From: Allgaiera indica
Lineage (GTDB): Bacteria; Pseudomonadota; Alphaproteobacteria; Rhodobacterales; Rhodobacteraceae
DNA length: 64,000 nt
Direction of reading: 5' to 3'
NCBI RefSeq assembly: GCF_900106675.1
Contig: NZ_FNOB01000008.1
Location: 1 to 64,000 of the forward strand
This document shows, one piece after another, positions 30,622 to 39,777 of this stretch. Position 1 is the stretch's first letter. Each line of letters opens with the position of its first letter. Under the pieces are notes generated by a model that saw only the letters and a list, made by a program, of their open reading frames with translations, searched no databases and was not told the DNA's origin. Made by a program: the position numbers and the translations under genes.

Positions 30622-31932
30622 ATGACGATTTCCTCTTCTCTCAACGCGGGTGTCGCGGGGTTGAATGCCAATTCCGCGCGGCTTGCCACGATTGCCGACA
30701 ACATCTCGAACTCGGGCACCTACGGCTACAAACGCGCCGAGACCGAATTCCAGTCGATGGTGATCTCGGGCAACTCGGGCAGCGGCACCTATTCCGCGGG
30801 GGGCGTGCGTGCCTCTAGTATGCGGTTGATCGACGAGCGCGGCGCGCTGGTTTCGACCAGCCATCCGCTGGACATCGCCATCGCCGGGCGCGGCATGCTT
30901 CCGGTTACCCCTGCGGTCAGCATGAACGCGACCTCCGGCGGCGACAAGCCGATGATGATGACGACGACCGGTTCCTTCCGCACCGATAGCGACGGCGTGC
31001 TGCGCACCGAATCCGGGCTGGTGCTTCTGGGGTGGCCGGCGGATGCCGACGGCACGATCCCGACCTTCGCGCGTGACACGGTTTCGGGACTGGAGCCGGT
31101 GGTGATCAATGCCAACCAGACCGCCGGCGACCCGACCACCGCGATGAACCTGGGCGTCAACCTGCCGGCCACGGAAACCGAAGCCGGGTCTGCGGGTGAT
31201 ACGCTGCCGCTGTCGGTCGAATATTTCGGCAATCTCGGGACCTCGGAGACGCTGGATATCTCTTTCGCGCCCACCGTTCCGGCCAGCGGCAGTTCGAACG
31301 AATGGACCATGACGATCGCCGATTCCGCCCAGGCCGGCGCGGTGATCGGGCAATATACGCTGACTTTTGACGACAGCCGCGGCAATGGCGGCACGTTGTC
31401 TTCGGTCACCGCGATCTCGGGCGGCGCCTATGATGCCACCTCGGGCCAGCTGGCCCTGACCGTTGCGGGCGGTCCGCTGACCATGACGATCGGCAAACTG
31501 GGCGATCCGAACGGGCTGACGCAGTTGTCTGACAGCTTCGCGCCGACCTCGATCACCAAGGACGGCTCTCCCGTCGGCAACCTGACCGCGGTCGAGATCG
31601 ACGAGAACGGCTATATCACCGCGACTTACGATACCGGCTTTACCCGGCGGATCTATCAGATCCCACTGGTCGACGTGTCCAATCCCAACGGCCTCTATGC
31701 GAGCAACAACCAGACCTACCAGGTGTCGCCCGAATCGGGATCGTTCTTCCTGTGGAATGCGGGTGACGGGCCGACCGGGCCGGTGGTGGGCTACGCGCGC
31801 GAAGGGTCGGCCACGGATGTCGCGGGCGAGTTGACCAATCTGATCCAGACCCAGCGCGCCTATTCGTCGAATGCCAAGGTGATCCAGACCGTCGACGAGA
31901 TGCTGCAGGAAACCACCAACATCAAACGATGA
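30622..31932 (+). CDS. flgE: Flagellar hook protein FlgE
   Basis: 436 residues from the ATG that gives the family N-terminus MTISSSLNAGVAGLNANSAR. The N-terminal rod/hook motif is ATIADNISNSGTYGYKRAETEF; the C-terminal helix motif is LTNLIQTQRAYSSNAKVIQTVDE. An in-frame ATG at 30601 has CAGGAG only 3 bases upstream and is an alternative giving 7 more residues. First gene of flgE-flgK-flgL-flgI, separated by very short gaps. It builds the hook, exported by the flagellar type III apparatus. Confidence 0.93.
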   Translation: MTISSSLNAGVAGLNANSARLATIADNISNSGTYGYKRAETEFQSMVISGNSGSGTYSAGGVRASSMRLIDERGALVSTSHPLDIAIAGRGMLPVTPAVSMNATSGGDKPMMMTTTGSFRTDSDGVLRTESGLVLLGWPADADGTIPTFARDTVSGLEPVVINANQTAGDPTTAMNLGVNLPATETEAGSAGDTLPLSVEYFGNLGTSETLDISFAPTVPASGSSNEWTMTIADSAQAGAVIGQYTLTFDDSRGNGGTLSSVTAISGGAYDATSGQLALTVAGGPLTMTIGKLGDPNGLTQLSDSFAPTSITKDGSPVGNLTAVEIDENGYITATYDTGFTRRIYQIPLVDVSNPNGLYASNNQTYQVSPESGSFFLWNAGDGPTGPVVGYAREGSATDVAGELTNLIQTQRAYSSNAKVIQTVDEMLQETTNIKR

Positions 31933-31945
31933 TCGAGACTAGGCA

Positions 31946-33403
31946 ATGACGATCGGTTCCGCCCTCAACAACGCCCTATCCGGGCTGAACGCCGCCTCGC
32001 GGGGGGTGGAACTGGTCTCGTCCAACGTCGCCAACGCTTCCACCCCAAGCTACGGCCGGCGCGAGTTGAGCCTGACGTCGCGCACCCTGGGCACCGCCGG
32101 GGCGGGCGTGCAGGTTGCCGGTGTCACGCGCGTGGTCGACCAGGCGCTGTTGACCGACCGGCGCATCGCCAATGCCGCGGCCGGATCCACCGGAGTCGCT
32201 GCCAAATTCCACGCTGCGCTAGAGGGCGCGCTGGGCACGCCCGACAGCCAGGGCGCGCTCAGCCAGCTCGTGGACGCCTTCGACGCGTCCCTGCTGCAGG
32301 CCGCGAGCATGCCCAATTCGGATGCCAGGCTGGCTTCGGTTCTGAACCAGGCCCAGCGCATCACCCAGCAGTTCCACAGCGTCTCGAACCTGATCCAGGC
32401 CACACGCACCGGCGCCGAACAGGCGATCGCGCACCAGGTAGGACAATTGAACGACGCGCTGGATCGCGTGGCCACGATGAACCGGCAGATCCGATCGGAA
32501 ACCGCCGCCGGGCACGATGCCTCGGCGTTGATGGACCAGCGCCAGCAATTGATCGACCAGATCTCGGACGTCGTGCCAATCCTCGAAATATCGCGTGACC
32601 ACAACCAGGTGGCGCTGTTCACCACCGGCGGCGCCATGCTGCAGGACGGGCAGACCGCGCGCTTCGGCTTCACGCCCGTCTCGCTGGTGACGGCGGACAT
32701 GACCCTGGCCTCTGGCGCACTTTCGGGGCTGACGCTGAATGGCCGGGATATCGCCACCGATGGCGGCGCGCGGCTGATCGCGGGCGGCACCCTCGCCGCG
32801 CAGTTCGAATTGCGCGACGGTCTGGCACCGACAGCACAGGCGCAGCTGGACGGGCTTGCGCGCGACCTGATCGAGCGTTTCGCCGACCCCAGCGTCGACC
32901 CGACCCTGGCGCCCGGCGATCCGGGGCTTTTCACCGACGCTGGCGTCGCCGTCGATCCGACGCTGGAGGCCGGCCTTGCCGGGCGCATCGCGGTTCACGG
33001 CGCGGTGGTGCCCGAATTTGGGGGCGCTCTTTGGCGGCTGCGCGACGGGATCGGCGCCACCGTCCCCGGCCCGGTCGGCAACGCGGCGATCCTGAACGCG
33101 ATGGAAACCGCTCTGGGCGCGCCGCGGGCCGCGGTCAGCGGGGGACTCAGCAACTCGGCGATCGGCTTCGGCGCGCAGACCGCGGACCTGCTGTCGCGCG
33201 TCGGCACCAACCGCCAGAACGCCGAGGGCGCGGCCAGCTATGCGGCGGCGCGGTCCGACACCTTGCAGACGCTGATGCTGGAAAAGGGCGTCGATACCGA
33301 TCAGGAGATGCAGAAGATGCTTATCCTCGAACAGGCCTATGGCGCCAACGCCAAGGTGCTTCAGACGCTGGGCGGACTGCTCGACCAGCTGTTGCAGATC
33401 TAG
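31946..33403 (+). CDS. flgK: Hook-filament junction protein FlgK
   Basis: 485 residues. The N-terminal SSNVANASTPSYGRRELSL and C-terminal MLILEQAYGANAKVLQTLGGLLDQLL are the paired helices of flagellar axial proteins; the central part is variable. Slightly short for FlgK (547 in Salmonella), normal for Rhodobacteraceae. It starts 13 bases after flgE. Confidence 0.93.
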   Translation: MTIGSALNNALSGLNAASRGVELVSSNVANASTPSYGRRELSLTSRTLGTAGAGVQVAGVTRVVDQALLTDRRIANAAAGSTGVAAKFHAALEGALGTPDSQGALSQLVDAFDASLLQAASMPNSDARLASVLNQAQRITQQFHSVSNLIQATRTGAEQAIAHQVGQLNDALDRVATMNRQIRSETAAGHDASALMDQRQQLIDQISDVVPILEISRDHNQVALFTTGGAMLQDGQTARFGFTPVSLVTADMTLASGALSGLTLNGRDIATDGGARLIAGGTLAAQFELRDGLAPTAQAQLDGLARDLIERFADPSVDPTLAPGDPGLFTDAGVAVDPTLEAGLAGRIAVHGAVVPEFGGALWRLRDGIGATVPGPVGNAAILNAMETALGAPRAAVSGGLSNSAIGFGAQTADLLSRVGTNRQNAEGAASYAAARSDTLQTLMLEKGVDTDQEMQKMLILEQAYGANAKVLQTLGGLLDQLLQI

Positions 33404-33413
33404 GAGGGAAGCG

Positions 33414-34424
33414 ATGGCACTCGTCTCACTTGGTGACATGGCGCAAAGTTTCCTGCTGCGCAGCCACAACGCCCGGCTCAAGGGCGATCTGCTTCGGCAA
33501 AGCCAGGAATTGTCCACCGGCCGGGTACAGGATGTGGGCCACCGCGTGGGGGGCGATTTCTCGCAGCTCGCGGGGCTGGAGCGCAGCCTGGCGCGGATCG
33601 ACGCCTTCAACCTGGCCGCTCGCGAAGCGACTGTGTTGACGGAGGCCATGCAAAGCGCGCTTGGCGCGATCAGTGATCAGGCGACCTCGCTCGCCCCCGA
33701 TCTGATGACGGCCGCGCAGGCGGGGCAGCCCTCGCATGTGGATGCGATCGGGGCCGAGGCCCGCAGCCGCTTCGAGACCACGCTGTCACGGCTCAACACG
33801 CGGGTAGGCGACCGCAGCCTGTTTGCGGGGACTACCACCAACGCCCCTGCGGTGGCCGACGGGGCGACGATCATGGCCGCCCTGGTTACCGCCATCGGAG
33901 CAGCGGGCGCCACCACGGCCGACGATGTGGCCCAGGCGGTCTCGGACTGGTTCGACGACCCCGCGGGGTTTGAAACGATCGGCTATCTGGGCAGCAATCA
34001 GTCGCTCAGCCCGCTGACCATCGGCGAAGGCGTGCGCGTCTCGATCGGCGCGCGCGCCGACGACAAGGATCTGCGCGGCACGTTGAAGGCGCTGGCCACG
34101 GCTGCGGTCCTGGACGAGGGGGTCCTGCCCGGCGACACCGCGGCCCGCGCGGCGCTGGCCTCGCGCGCGGGCGAGGATCTGCTGTCCGCCCAGGGCGATT
34201 GGTCCGCCCTGCAGGCGCGGCTGGGGGTCGCGCAGGAACGCGTCGCCTCTGCCCAGACCCGCAACACCGCGGAACAGTTCGCCCTGCAGATGGCACGCAA
34301 CGACCTGCTGTCGATCGACCCGTTCGAAACGGCAACCGAGTTGCAGACCACGCAAATGCAGCTGGAGACGCTATATTCCATCACCGCGCGGCTGACGCGC
34401 CTGTCGCTGACGGACTATCTGTGA
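33414..34424 (+). CDS. flgL: Hook-filament junction protein FlgL
   Basis: 336 residues. It begins MALVSLGDMAQSFLLRSHNARL, with flagellin-like ELSTGRVQDVGHRVGGDFSQ and C-terminal ATELQTTQMQLETLYSITAR. TAGGAGGGAAGCG (containing the flgK stop) supplies the ribosome-binding site. flgI starts within its stop codon (TGATG). Confidence 0.92.
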   Translation: MALVSLGDMAQSFLLRSHNARLKGDLLRQSQELSTGRVQDVGHRVGGDFSQLAGLERSLARIDAFNLAAREATVLTEAMQSALGAISDQATSLAPDLMTAAQAGQPSHVDAIGAEARSRFETTLSRLNTRVGDRSLFAGTTTNAPAVADGATIMAALVTAIGAAGATTADDVAQAVSDWFDDPAGFETIGYLGSNQSLSPLTIGEGVRVSIGARADDKDLRGTLKALATAAVLDEGVLPGDTAARAALASRAGEDLLSAQGDWSALQARLGVAQERVASAQTRNTAEQFALQMARNDLLSIDPFETATELQTTQMQLETLYSITARLTRLSLTDYL

Positions 34425-35542
34425 TGCTGCGCCGTCCCTTCATGTTTCTGGCGCTGATCGCCGGTGTCGCCGCCACCGATCCAGCGCCTGCCTCGGCAGC
34501 CGCGATCCGGATCAAGGATCTGGTCGAATTCGACGGGGTGCGCGGCAACGATCTGGTGGGCTACGGCCTTGTCGTCGGCCTGAACGGCACCGGCGACGGG
34601 TTGCGCAACGCTCCCTTCACCGAAGAGATCATGGCCAACCTGCTAGAGCGGCTGGGGGTGAACGTGGCGGGCGAACAGTTCCGCCCCAAGAATGTCGCCG
34701 CGGTGCTGGTCACCGCCAGCCTGCCGCCTTTTGCCCGCGCCGGCGGCCGCGTCGATGTGACGGTCTCGGCGATCGGCGATGCCTCAAGCCTGCTCGGCGG
34801 CACCCTGGTGATGACACCGCTAAACGGTGCCGACGGCAAGATCTATGCCGTGGCGCAGGGCGCGATCATCGCCGGCGGCATTGCCGCGAAGGGCCAGGGT
34901 GCCAGCGTCACCCAGGGTGTGCCCACCGCCGGGTCTATCCCCTCCGGCGCACGGGTCGAGCGTGAGGTGGAATTCGACTTCGGCGGGCTGAAGGCCGTGC
35001 GCCTGGCGCTGCGCAATCCCGATTTCACCACCGCCGCCCGGATCGAGCAGCGCATCAATCGCAGCTTCGGCCGCCGAGTCGCGGTGATGACGGACGCCGG
35101 CACGGTGGCACTCGATATCGGCGCCACTCGGATGGCCTCTCCCGCCCATGCGCTGGGACGGATCGAAAACCTGACCGTCGAGCCCGAGCAGAAGGCCCGC
35201 GTGGTCGTCGATCAGCGTTCGGGCACGATCGTGATGGGGCAAGATGTACGTATCAGCCGCGTCGCCGTGGCCCAGGGGAACCTGACGCTGCGGATCGAAG
35301 AGGCGCCAATTGCCGTGCAACCCAACCCCTTCGCGCAGGGGGAAACGGTCGTCGTGCCGCGCACCAACGCCCAGATACAGACCGAACCGGGCAAGGGTCT
35401 GGCGGAAGTGGCCGGGACAACATCGCTGTCCGAGGTCGTTGCCGGGCTGAACGCGCTGGGGGTGGCGCCCCATGACATGATCGACATTCTCAAAAGCATC
35501 AGCGCCGCCGGAGCCCTGCACGCAGAATTCGTAGTGCGTTGA
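34424..35542 (+). CDS. flgI: Flagellar P-ring protein FlgI
   Basis: 372 residues. Sec signal peptide (MLRRPFMFLALIAGVAATDPAPASA), then the signature VRGNDLVGYGLVVGLNGTGDGL and a C-terminal TSLSEVVAGLNALGVAPHDMIDILKSI. It forms the periplasmic P ring around the rod. It needs the chaperone FlgA, encoded about 15 kb away. Overlaps flgL by one base. Confidence 0.95.
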   Translation: MLRRPFMFLALIAGVAATDPAPASAAAIRIKDLVEFDGVRGNDLVGYGLVVGLNGTGDGLRNAPFTEEIMANLLERLGVNVAGEQFRPKNVAAVLVTASLPPFARAGGRVDVTVSAIGDASSLLGGTLVMTPLNGADGKIYAVAQGAIIAGGIAAKGQGASVTQGVPTAGSIPSGARVEREVEFDFGGLKAVRLALRNPDFTTAARIEQRINRSFGRRVAVMTDAGTVALDIGATRMASPAHALGRIENLTVEPEQKARVVVDQRSGTIVMGQDVRISRVAVAQGNLTLRIEEAPIAVQPNPFAQGETVVVPRTNAQIQTEPGKGLAEVAGTTSLSEVVAGLNALGVAPHDMIDILKSISAAGALHAEFVVR

Positions 35543-35799
35543 TTTCGTGCGGTGTTGACGCGCGGCCCCCGCTCCGGCCCATCCCCCAAGCCGCACTCCG
35601 CACGCCCCGGCAGGCGGTTGTCCTGAGATCGGTCGATGACCTGGCCCAGAGAGGACCCTCGACGGGGCCGGGAAGGGGCCGCGAAAAGGGGAAGGGCCCG
35701 GGAGATGAGCGGCTCCGGGCAGCCGCGGCGAAGCGAGCGGCCCGAAGAGCGGAGCGTGGCCGGGCCGCCGACGCGCGTACAAGCGGGCGCGAGACGGGC
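35543..35799. other. Convergent GC-rich gap between flgI and fliP
   Basis: 257 bases with no gene. It is rich in G/GGGG runs and contains an imperfect hairpin GCCCGGGAG...CTCCGGGC at 35696-35720 that could end transcription from either side. I looked for SRP, 6S, RNase P and tmRNA consensus stretches and saw none. Confidence 0.45.
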
Positions 35800-36519
35800 C
35801 TACATGTAGCCGCGCACCAGCGCCCCGGCGATCAGGCTCCAACCATTGGCAACGACGAAGAAGGCCAACTTGAACGGCATCGACACGATCGCCGGCGGCA
35901 CCATCATCATCCCCATCGACATAAGAACCCCGGCCACCACCAGGTCGATGATCAGGAAGGGCAGATAGATCAGGAAGCCGATCTCGAAGGCGCGCTGGAT
36001 TTCGGATAGCAGGAACGACGGCATCAGGACCGACAGCGGCGCCTGACCCGCCGACAGCCCCGCCGCGTCAGGGCGCAATGACCGCATGGCATCGAAAGTC
36101 GCCGGATCCAGCCGCGCCGCCATGAAGCTGCGGAAGGGCTTGATCGTCGCCTGCAACGCGGCCGAGACGTTGGCATCCCCGTTGAGCAGCGGCTGCACGC
36201 CGTCGGCCCAAGCTCGTACGAAGGTGGGCTCCATCACGAAATAGGTCAAAAACAACGCCAGGCTGACGATCAACATGTTGGGTGGCGATTGCTGAAGCCC
36301 GATCGCCTGGCGCAGAATCGACAACACTGTGACGATAAAGGGAAAGCAGGTCACCATGATCGCCAGGCCCGGCACCAGGCTTAGCACCGTGATCAGCGCG
36401 ATCAGTTGGATCGACCGTCCCGCAAGGGTCGCGTCATTGCCAAGCGTCAGGTTGATCTCCTGCGCCGAAGCGGGCACAGCCAGCATCAGCAACAGGCCCA
36501 CAAGCGCCCAGGCGCGCAT
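35800..36519 (-). CDS. fliP: Flagellar export gate protein FliP
   Basis: 239 residues. Signal peptide (MRAWALVGLLLMLAVPASAQ), then four membrane segments; PFIVTVLSILRQAIGLQQSPPN and FLIYLPFLIIDLVVAGVLMSMGMMM (in two parts) are the FliP family blocks. Core of the type III export gate with FliQ and FliR, also encoded in the window. fliN ends 3 bases upstream. Confidence 0.95.
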   Translation of the reverse strand: MRAWALVGLLLMLAVPASAQEINLTLGNDATLAGRSIQLIALITVLSLVPGLAIMVTCFPFIVTVLSILRQAIGLQQSPPNMLIVSLALFLTYFVMEPTFVRAWADGVQPLLNGDANVSAALQATIKPFRSFMAARLDPATFDAMRSLRPDAAGLSAGQAPLSVLMPSFLLSEIQRAFEIGFLIYLPFLIIDLVVAGVLMSMGMMMVPPAIVSMPFKLAFFVVANGWSLIAGALVRGYM

Positions 36520-36522
36520 CGA

Positions 36523-36810
36523 CTAGAGCCCTCCCGAAAGCGAGGCCACCTCGGTCAGGCGCACCGCCAACTGCCCCGCCTGCTCTCCTTCCAGTTCCTG
36601 CAGCTCACCCCGGGCGATCAGCCGGCCGCCGACATATAGCTCGACCGGGTCGTCGACCCGCCGGTCCAACGGCAGCACCGAATCGGCCTGCAGCTTCAAC
36701 AGGTCCCTGACCAGGGGGCGGCTCTTTCCCACCGAGATGACGATCTCGATCGGGACCTGGGTGAAGGGGTTCACCGGGTCGCTTTCGGCCGCCGGGGTCG
36801 CGTCATCCAT
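36523..36810 (-). CDS. fliN: Flagellar motor switch protein FliN
   Basis: 95 residues, a single SpoA/FliN domain: VPIEIVISVGKSRPLVRDLL, LDRRVDDPVELYVGGRLIARGEL. ATG 36810 gives the family N-terminus and overlaps the fliH 3' end by 8 bases. Component of the C ring; its partners FliM and FliG are not in the window. Confidence 0.92.
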   Translation of the reverse strand: MDDATPAAESDPVNPFTQVPIEIVISVGKSRPLVRDLLKLQADSVLPLDRRVDDPVELYVGGRLIARGELQELEGEQAGQLAVRLTEVASLSGGL

Positions 36811-37402
36811 CTGTGCGCTCCTGTTCCGCCTGGGTGAAATATTCGGCCAGCGCGGCGCAGATCGCCTCCACCGTCCCATCAAGGTCGATCCGATCCTCGA
36901 CGGCGCCGAAACGCAGGGCCGCCTGGCCCTCGCCCAATGTCGGCTCATCCTCCAGCACGACGGGCAGCGCCTCTTGCGCCGCCAGAACCGCGGCGACGGC
37001 GGCGCGCGTCTTCGGATTGACCAGTATCGTCACCGGCACCTCGGCCCGGACCTCGACCAGCGACATCACCCGCTCGACGATCATCGGCGCCAGGCTTTCC
37101 GCCGCCACGGCGGGCAACAGCTTGGCCGCGATATCCGACAGCAGCGGCCCGACCGAGCGCATCACATTGGCCCGTGCCTCATGATAGGTGAAGGACAATG
37201 CCTGCAGGTGCCGCGCCAGATCGGCGCCGATCTTTTCCTGCTCTTGCGCGTTTGCAGCAACCGCATCGTCCCAACCGGCCTTGTAGCCCTGCTCGAAGGA
37301 TTCAAGCCGAATCTCCTCGATCTGGGCCTGCTCCATCAGCAGTGCATCGGTGGCACCCTTTTCGGTTTCGAACACCTCTAGCTGCAATCGGCCCGCCATC
37401 AT
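36803..37402 (-). CDS. fliH: Flagellar export ATPase regulator FliH-like protein
   Basis: 199 residues. A Glu/Gln-rich N-terminal coiled-coil (EEIRLESFEQGYKAGWDDAV) precedes a C-terminal domain like FliH/YscL (VPVTILVNPKTRAAVAAVLAAQ). Assigned mainly by position between fliF and fliN and by the Gly-Tyr-x-x-Gly-Trp-type N-terminal block; sequence conservation of FliH is low. The ATG overlaps the fliF stop (CATGATG). Should bind FliI, encoded at the far end of the cluster. Confidence 0.78.
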   Translation of the reverse strand: MMAGRLQLEVFETEKGATDALLMEQAQIEEIRLESFEQGYKAGWDDAVAANAQEQEKIGADLARHLQALSFTYHEARANVMRSVGPLLSDIAAKLLPAVAAESLAPMIVERVMSLVEVRAEVPVTILVNPKTRAAVAAVLAAQEALPVVLEDEPTLGEGQAALRFGAVEDRIDLDGTVEAICAALAEYFTQAEQERTDG

Positions 37403-39093
37403 GCCCGCTCCTTGCTGTCGTCACGATCTTCCATCCAGTTGCGCAGGATCTCGACGGTTTCTTCCTGGCGCTCTTCGATCAGGCGGCGCAGTCGCGCGAC
37501 CGGGTCCTCGTCCTCGCCGCCCGTGGCATCGCCGCCATCCAGGCCCATGCCCATCCCCATGCCCGGCATGTCGGGGTTGAAGGCCGGCAGCTCAGGCAGG
37601 CCACCCATGTCGATCTCTCCGCTGACCACGCGCGGCAGATCGCTGGCCAGCCCCGGCAATCCGGCATCCTTCCCCGCGCCCCGCCCGTCCGGCGCTGGCA
37701 GGCCGGGCGGCGGCGCGCCGGCCTCGACCGAAGGCCGCGCCGAGCTCAGAATCGGCCGCAGCACGAAGACCCCCAGCGCCAGCGCCACCAGCGCCAGTAC
37801 TGCCATCTGGATTAGGCTCATGACATCGAGCGCCATTCCGGCGAACATTCCCGAACCCGCCGCGGTCCCCTGGGCGGCCAGCGTTTCGAATTGCAGCGTC
37901 TTCAGTGTGATCACATCGCCCCGCGCCTTGTCGAAACCGACCGCCGAGGCCACCAGATCGCGCAGTGCCTGCAGTTCGGCCTCGGGGCGGGGGGCCCAGC
38001 CTTTGGTGCCGTCGGCGCCAGTCGTACGAAGACCATCGACAAGAACCGCGACGCTGAGCCGCTTGATCGCCCCGGGGCCACGCTCCAGCTGACGCTGGGT
38101 CTGCGACACCTCGTAATTCACCCTCTCGCGGGTTTCCGTGTCGCTCGATTGGCTTTTCATGCCGCCGGCGCCGGCGTCGCCCGTGGGAAGATTGGACGCC
38201 ACGGTCACCGCGCCGCCGCCACCGCCACCGCCACCGCCTTGCGAGGAATTGCTGCGCTCTTGCGTGTCCGAACTGATCGCCACACGGCCTTTCGGGTCGA
38301 AACGCTTCTCGGTGATCGATTCGCGCTCGTTCACGGTCTCCAGGCTGACTTCCACCACCGCATGGCCGGGTCCCACGCGGGCCGCCAGCAGGCGTTCCAC
38401 GTTCTGCTTCAGCCGGGCCGCGCGGTCGCCCGCCGCCTGCACAGCACCAGGCTTGTCGGCGCCCCCCTGAAGCAGCCCGCCTGCGGAATCGATCACCGCG
38501 ACATCCTCATGCTGGAGGCCGGCCACTGCGGAAGACACCAGATATTTCAGCGCCTTGACCTGGGATTCGGGCAGCGTTCCCTGTGCCGTCGTCACCGTCA
38601 CGCTGGCAGTAGGGCGCGGGCGCTTGAGGAATGGGGACGGCTGGCTAGAGGAGATATGCACCCGCGCCGCACGGATGTTTTGACTGGCGACGATGGTGCG
38701 CGCCAACTCGCCCTCCTTCGCCCGCCAATAGGCGGCGTCGAACATTTGCGAGGTGGTGCCAAATCCCGACAGCCCGTCCAGCAATTCATAGCCCGCGGCA
38801 CCGTTGGCCGGCAGCCCTTCGGCGGCAAGTGTCATGCGCAGGGCATCGCGCTGCGCCCCGTCGGCCCAGATCGAATCGCCCCGCACCTGATATGCCACGC
38901 CCCGCTGATCGAGCGCGCGCACCACTTCACCCGCGGAACTGGCGTCGAGACCGGCATATAGCAACGTCATCGTCGGCTGCGTCGCCATTCGCGAAAGGCC
39001 CAGCACCGCAACGAACATCGCCAGCGTCGCCGCCACGACGATCATCCGGCGCCGTCCGTCCAGTCCGCGCCAAAGCGACAGCATCTGCTCCAA
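37399..39093 (-). CDS. fliF: Flagellar MS-ring protein FliF
   Basis: 564 residues. Two membrane helices: near 17-35 (MIVVAATLAMFVAVLGLS) and near 425-447 (LIQMAVLALVALALGVFVL). YscJ-type ring modules lie between, with MTLLYAGLDASSAGEVVRAL and NIRAARVHISSSQPSPFLK. A run of nine glycines lies near residue 285-293. The cytoplasmic C-terminus (ARLRRLIEERQEETVEILRNWMED) is the FliG-binding tail. First gene of fliF-fliH-fliN-fliP, divergent from fliL. Confidence 0.95.
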   Translation of the reverse strand: MEQMLSLWRGLDGRRRMIVVAATLAMFVAVLGLSRMATQPTMTLLYAGLDASSAGEVVRALDQRGVAYQVRGDSIWADGAQRDALRMTLAAEGLPANGAAGYELLDGLSGFGTTSQMFDAAYWRAKEGELARTIVASQNIRAARVHISSSQPSPFLKRPRPTASVTVTTAQGTLPESQVKALKYLVSSAVAGLQHEDVAVIDSAGGLLQGGADKPGAVQAAGDRAARLKQNVERLLAARVGPGHAVVEVSLETVNERESITEKRFDPKGRVAISSDTQERSNSSQGGGGGGGGGAVTVASNLPTGDAGAGGMKSQSSDTETRERVNYEVSQTQRQLERGPGAIKRLSVAVLVDGLRTTGADGTKGWAPRPEAELQALRDLVASAVGFDKARGDVITLKTLQFETLAAQGTAAGSGMFAGMALDVMSLIQMAVLALVALALGVFVLRPILSSARPSVEAGAPPPGLPAPDGRGAGKDAGLPGLASDLPRVVSGEIDMGGLPELPAFNPDMPGMGMGMGLDGGDATGGEDEDPVARLRRLIEERQEETVEILRNWMEDRDDSKERA

Positions 39094-39154
39094 GACGTTT
39101 CTCCGTTTCGGGGGGCGTTCTGCCCCGGTCGACGTTCTGAATGAACGATCGGGC

Positions 39155-39169
39155 TTAAGAATCGGTTAG
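39155..39169. promoter_or_regulatory. CtrA-like site TTAA-N7-TTAG in the fliF-fliL divergent region
   Basis: TTAA (39155-39158), GAATCGG, TTAG (39166-39169). It lies 62 bases from the fliF start and 57 bases from the first fliL ATG, so it could serve either operon. Confidence 0.5.
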
Positions 39170-39225
39170 CCCGGACCGTGTAGAAAGTTTCTCGACACAG
39201 TGAAGTCGGGGCCATCCGCGTCCCG

Positions 39226-39768
39226 ATGTCGGAGGATCCGATGCCCGAGGACGAGGCCCTTGAAGAGGGCGAGCCCAAGAAGAAATCCAAACTGCCCTTG
39301 GTGATCGGGCTGGTGCTGGCCCTGGCCGGCGCTGGGGGCGGCTTCTTCGCCACCTACAGCGGCCTGCTGCTGGGGGGGCCGGATTCCGCGGCCTCGGCCG
39401 ATGGCCATGGCAGCGGTCAGACGAAGGATCAAAAGGCCGCGGGGGAAGCGAATGCGGCGGAACTGGCCAAGATCGCCTTCGTGCCGGTCGATGCGCTGGT
39501 CATCTCGCTTGGGCCGGCAAGCCGTTCGAAGCATTTGCGCTTTTCCTCGCAGCTGGAAGTCGAGCGCAGCCATCAAGAGGAGGTGGCGAAACTGATGCCG
39601 CGCATCCTGGATGTGCTGAACGGCTATCTCCGTGCCATCGAGGTGCATGAGATCGAAGACCCTGCCGCATTGGTCCGGCTGCGCGCCCAGATGCTGCGCC
39701 GCATCCAGATCGTCACCGGAGAGGGGCGCGTGCGCGACCTTCTGGTGACGGAATTCGTTCTGAACTGA
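39226..39768 (+). CDS. fliL: Flagellar basal-body-associated protein FliL (first copy)
   Basis: 180 residues. Acidic/Lys-rich N-terminus, one membrane helix (LPLVIGLVLALAGAGGGFFA), and a periplasmic FliL domain ending LLVTEFVLN. An in-frame ATG at 39241 has GGAGG at ideal spacing and may be the true start (MPEDEALEEGEPKKKSK). FliL surrounds the stator and supports torque. It heads a stator-accessory operon with the next genes through motA. Confidence 0.88.
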   Translation: MSEDPMPEDEALEEGEPKKKSKLPLVIGLVLALAGAGGGFFATYSGLLLGGPDSAASADGHGSGQTKDQKAAGEANAAELAKIAFVPVDALVISLGPASRSKHLRFSSQLEVERSHQEEVAKLMPRILDVLNGYLRAIEVHEIEDPAALVRLRAQMLRRIQIVTGEGRVRDLLVTEFVLN

Positions 39769-39777
39769 GGGGCCTAG

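Noticed and set aside
35543-35799. Structured noncoding RNA in the flgI-fliP gap
   Set aside because: I looked for SRP, RNase P, 6S and tmRNA core sequences and found none; a convergent gap with one imperfect hairpin is explained by termination.
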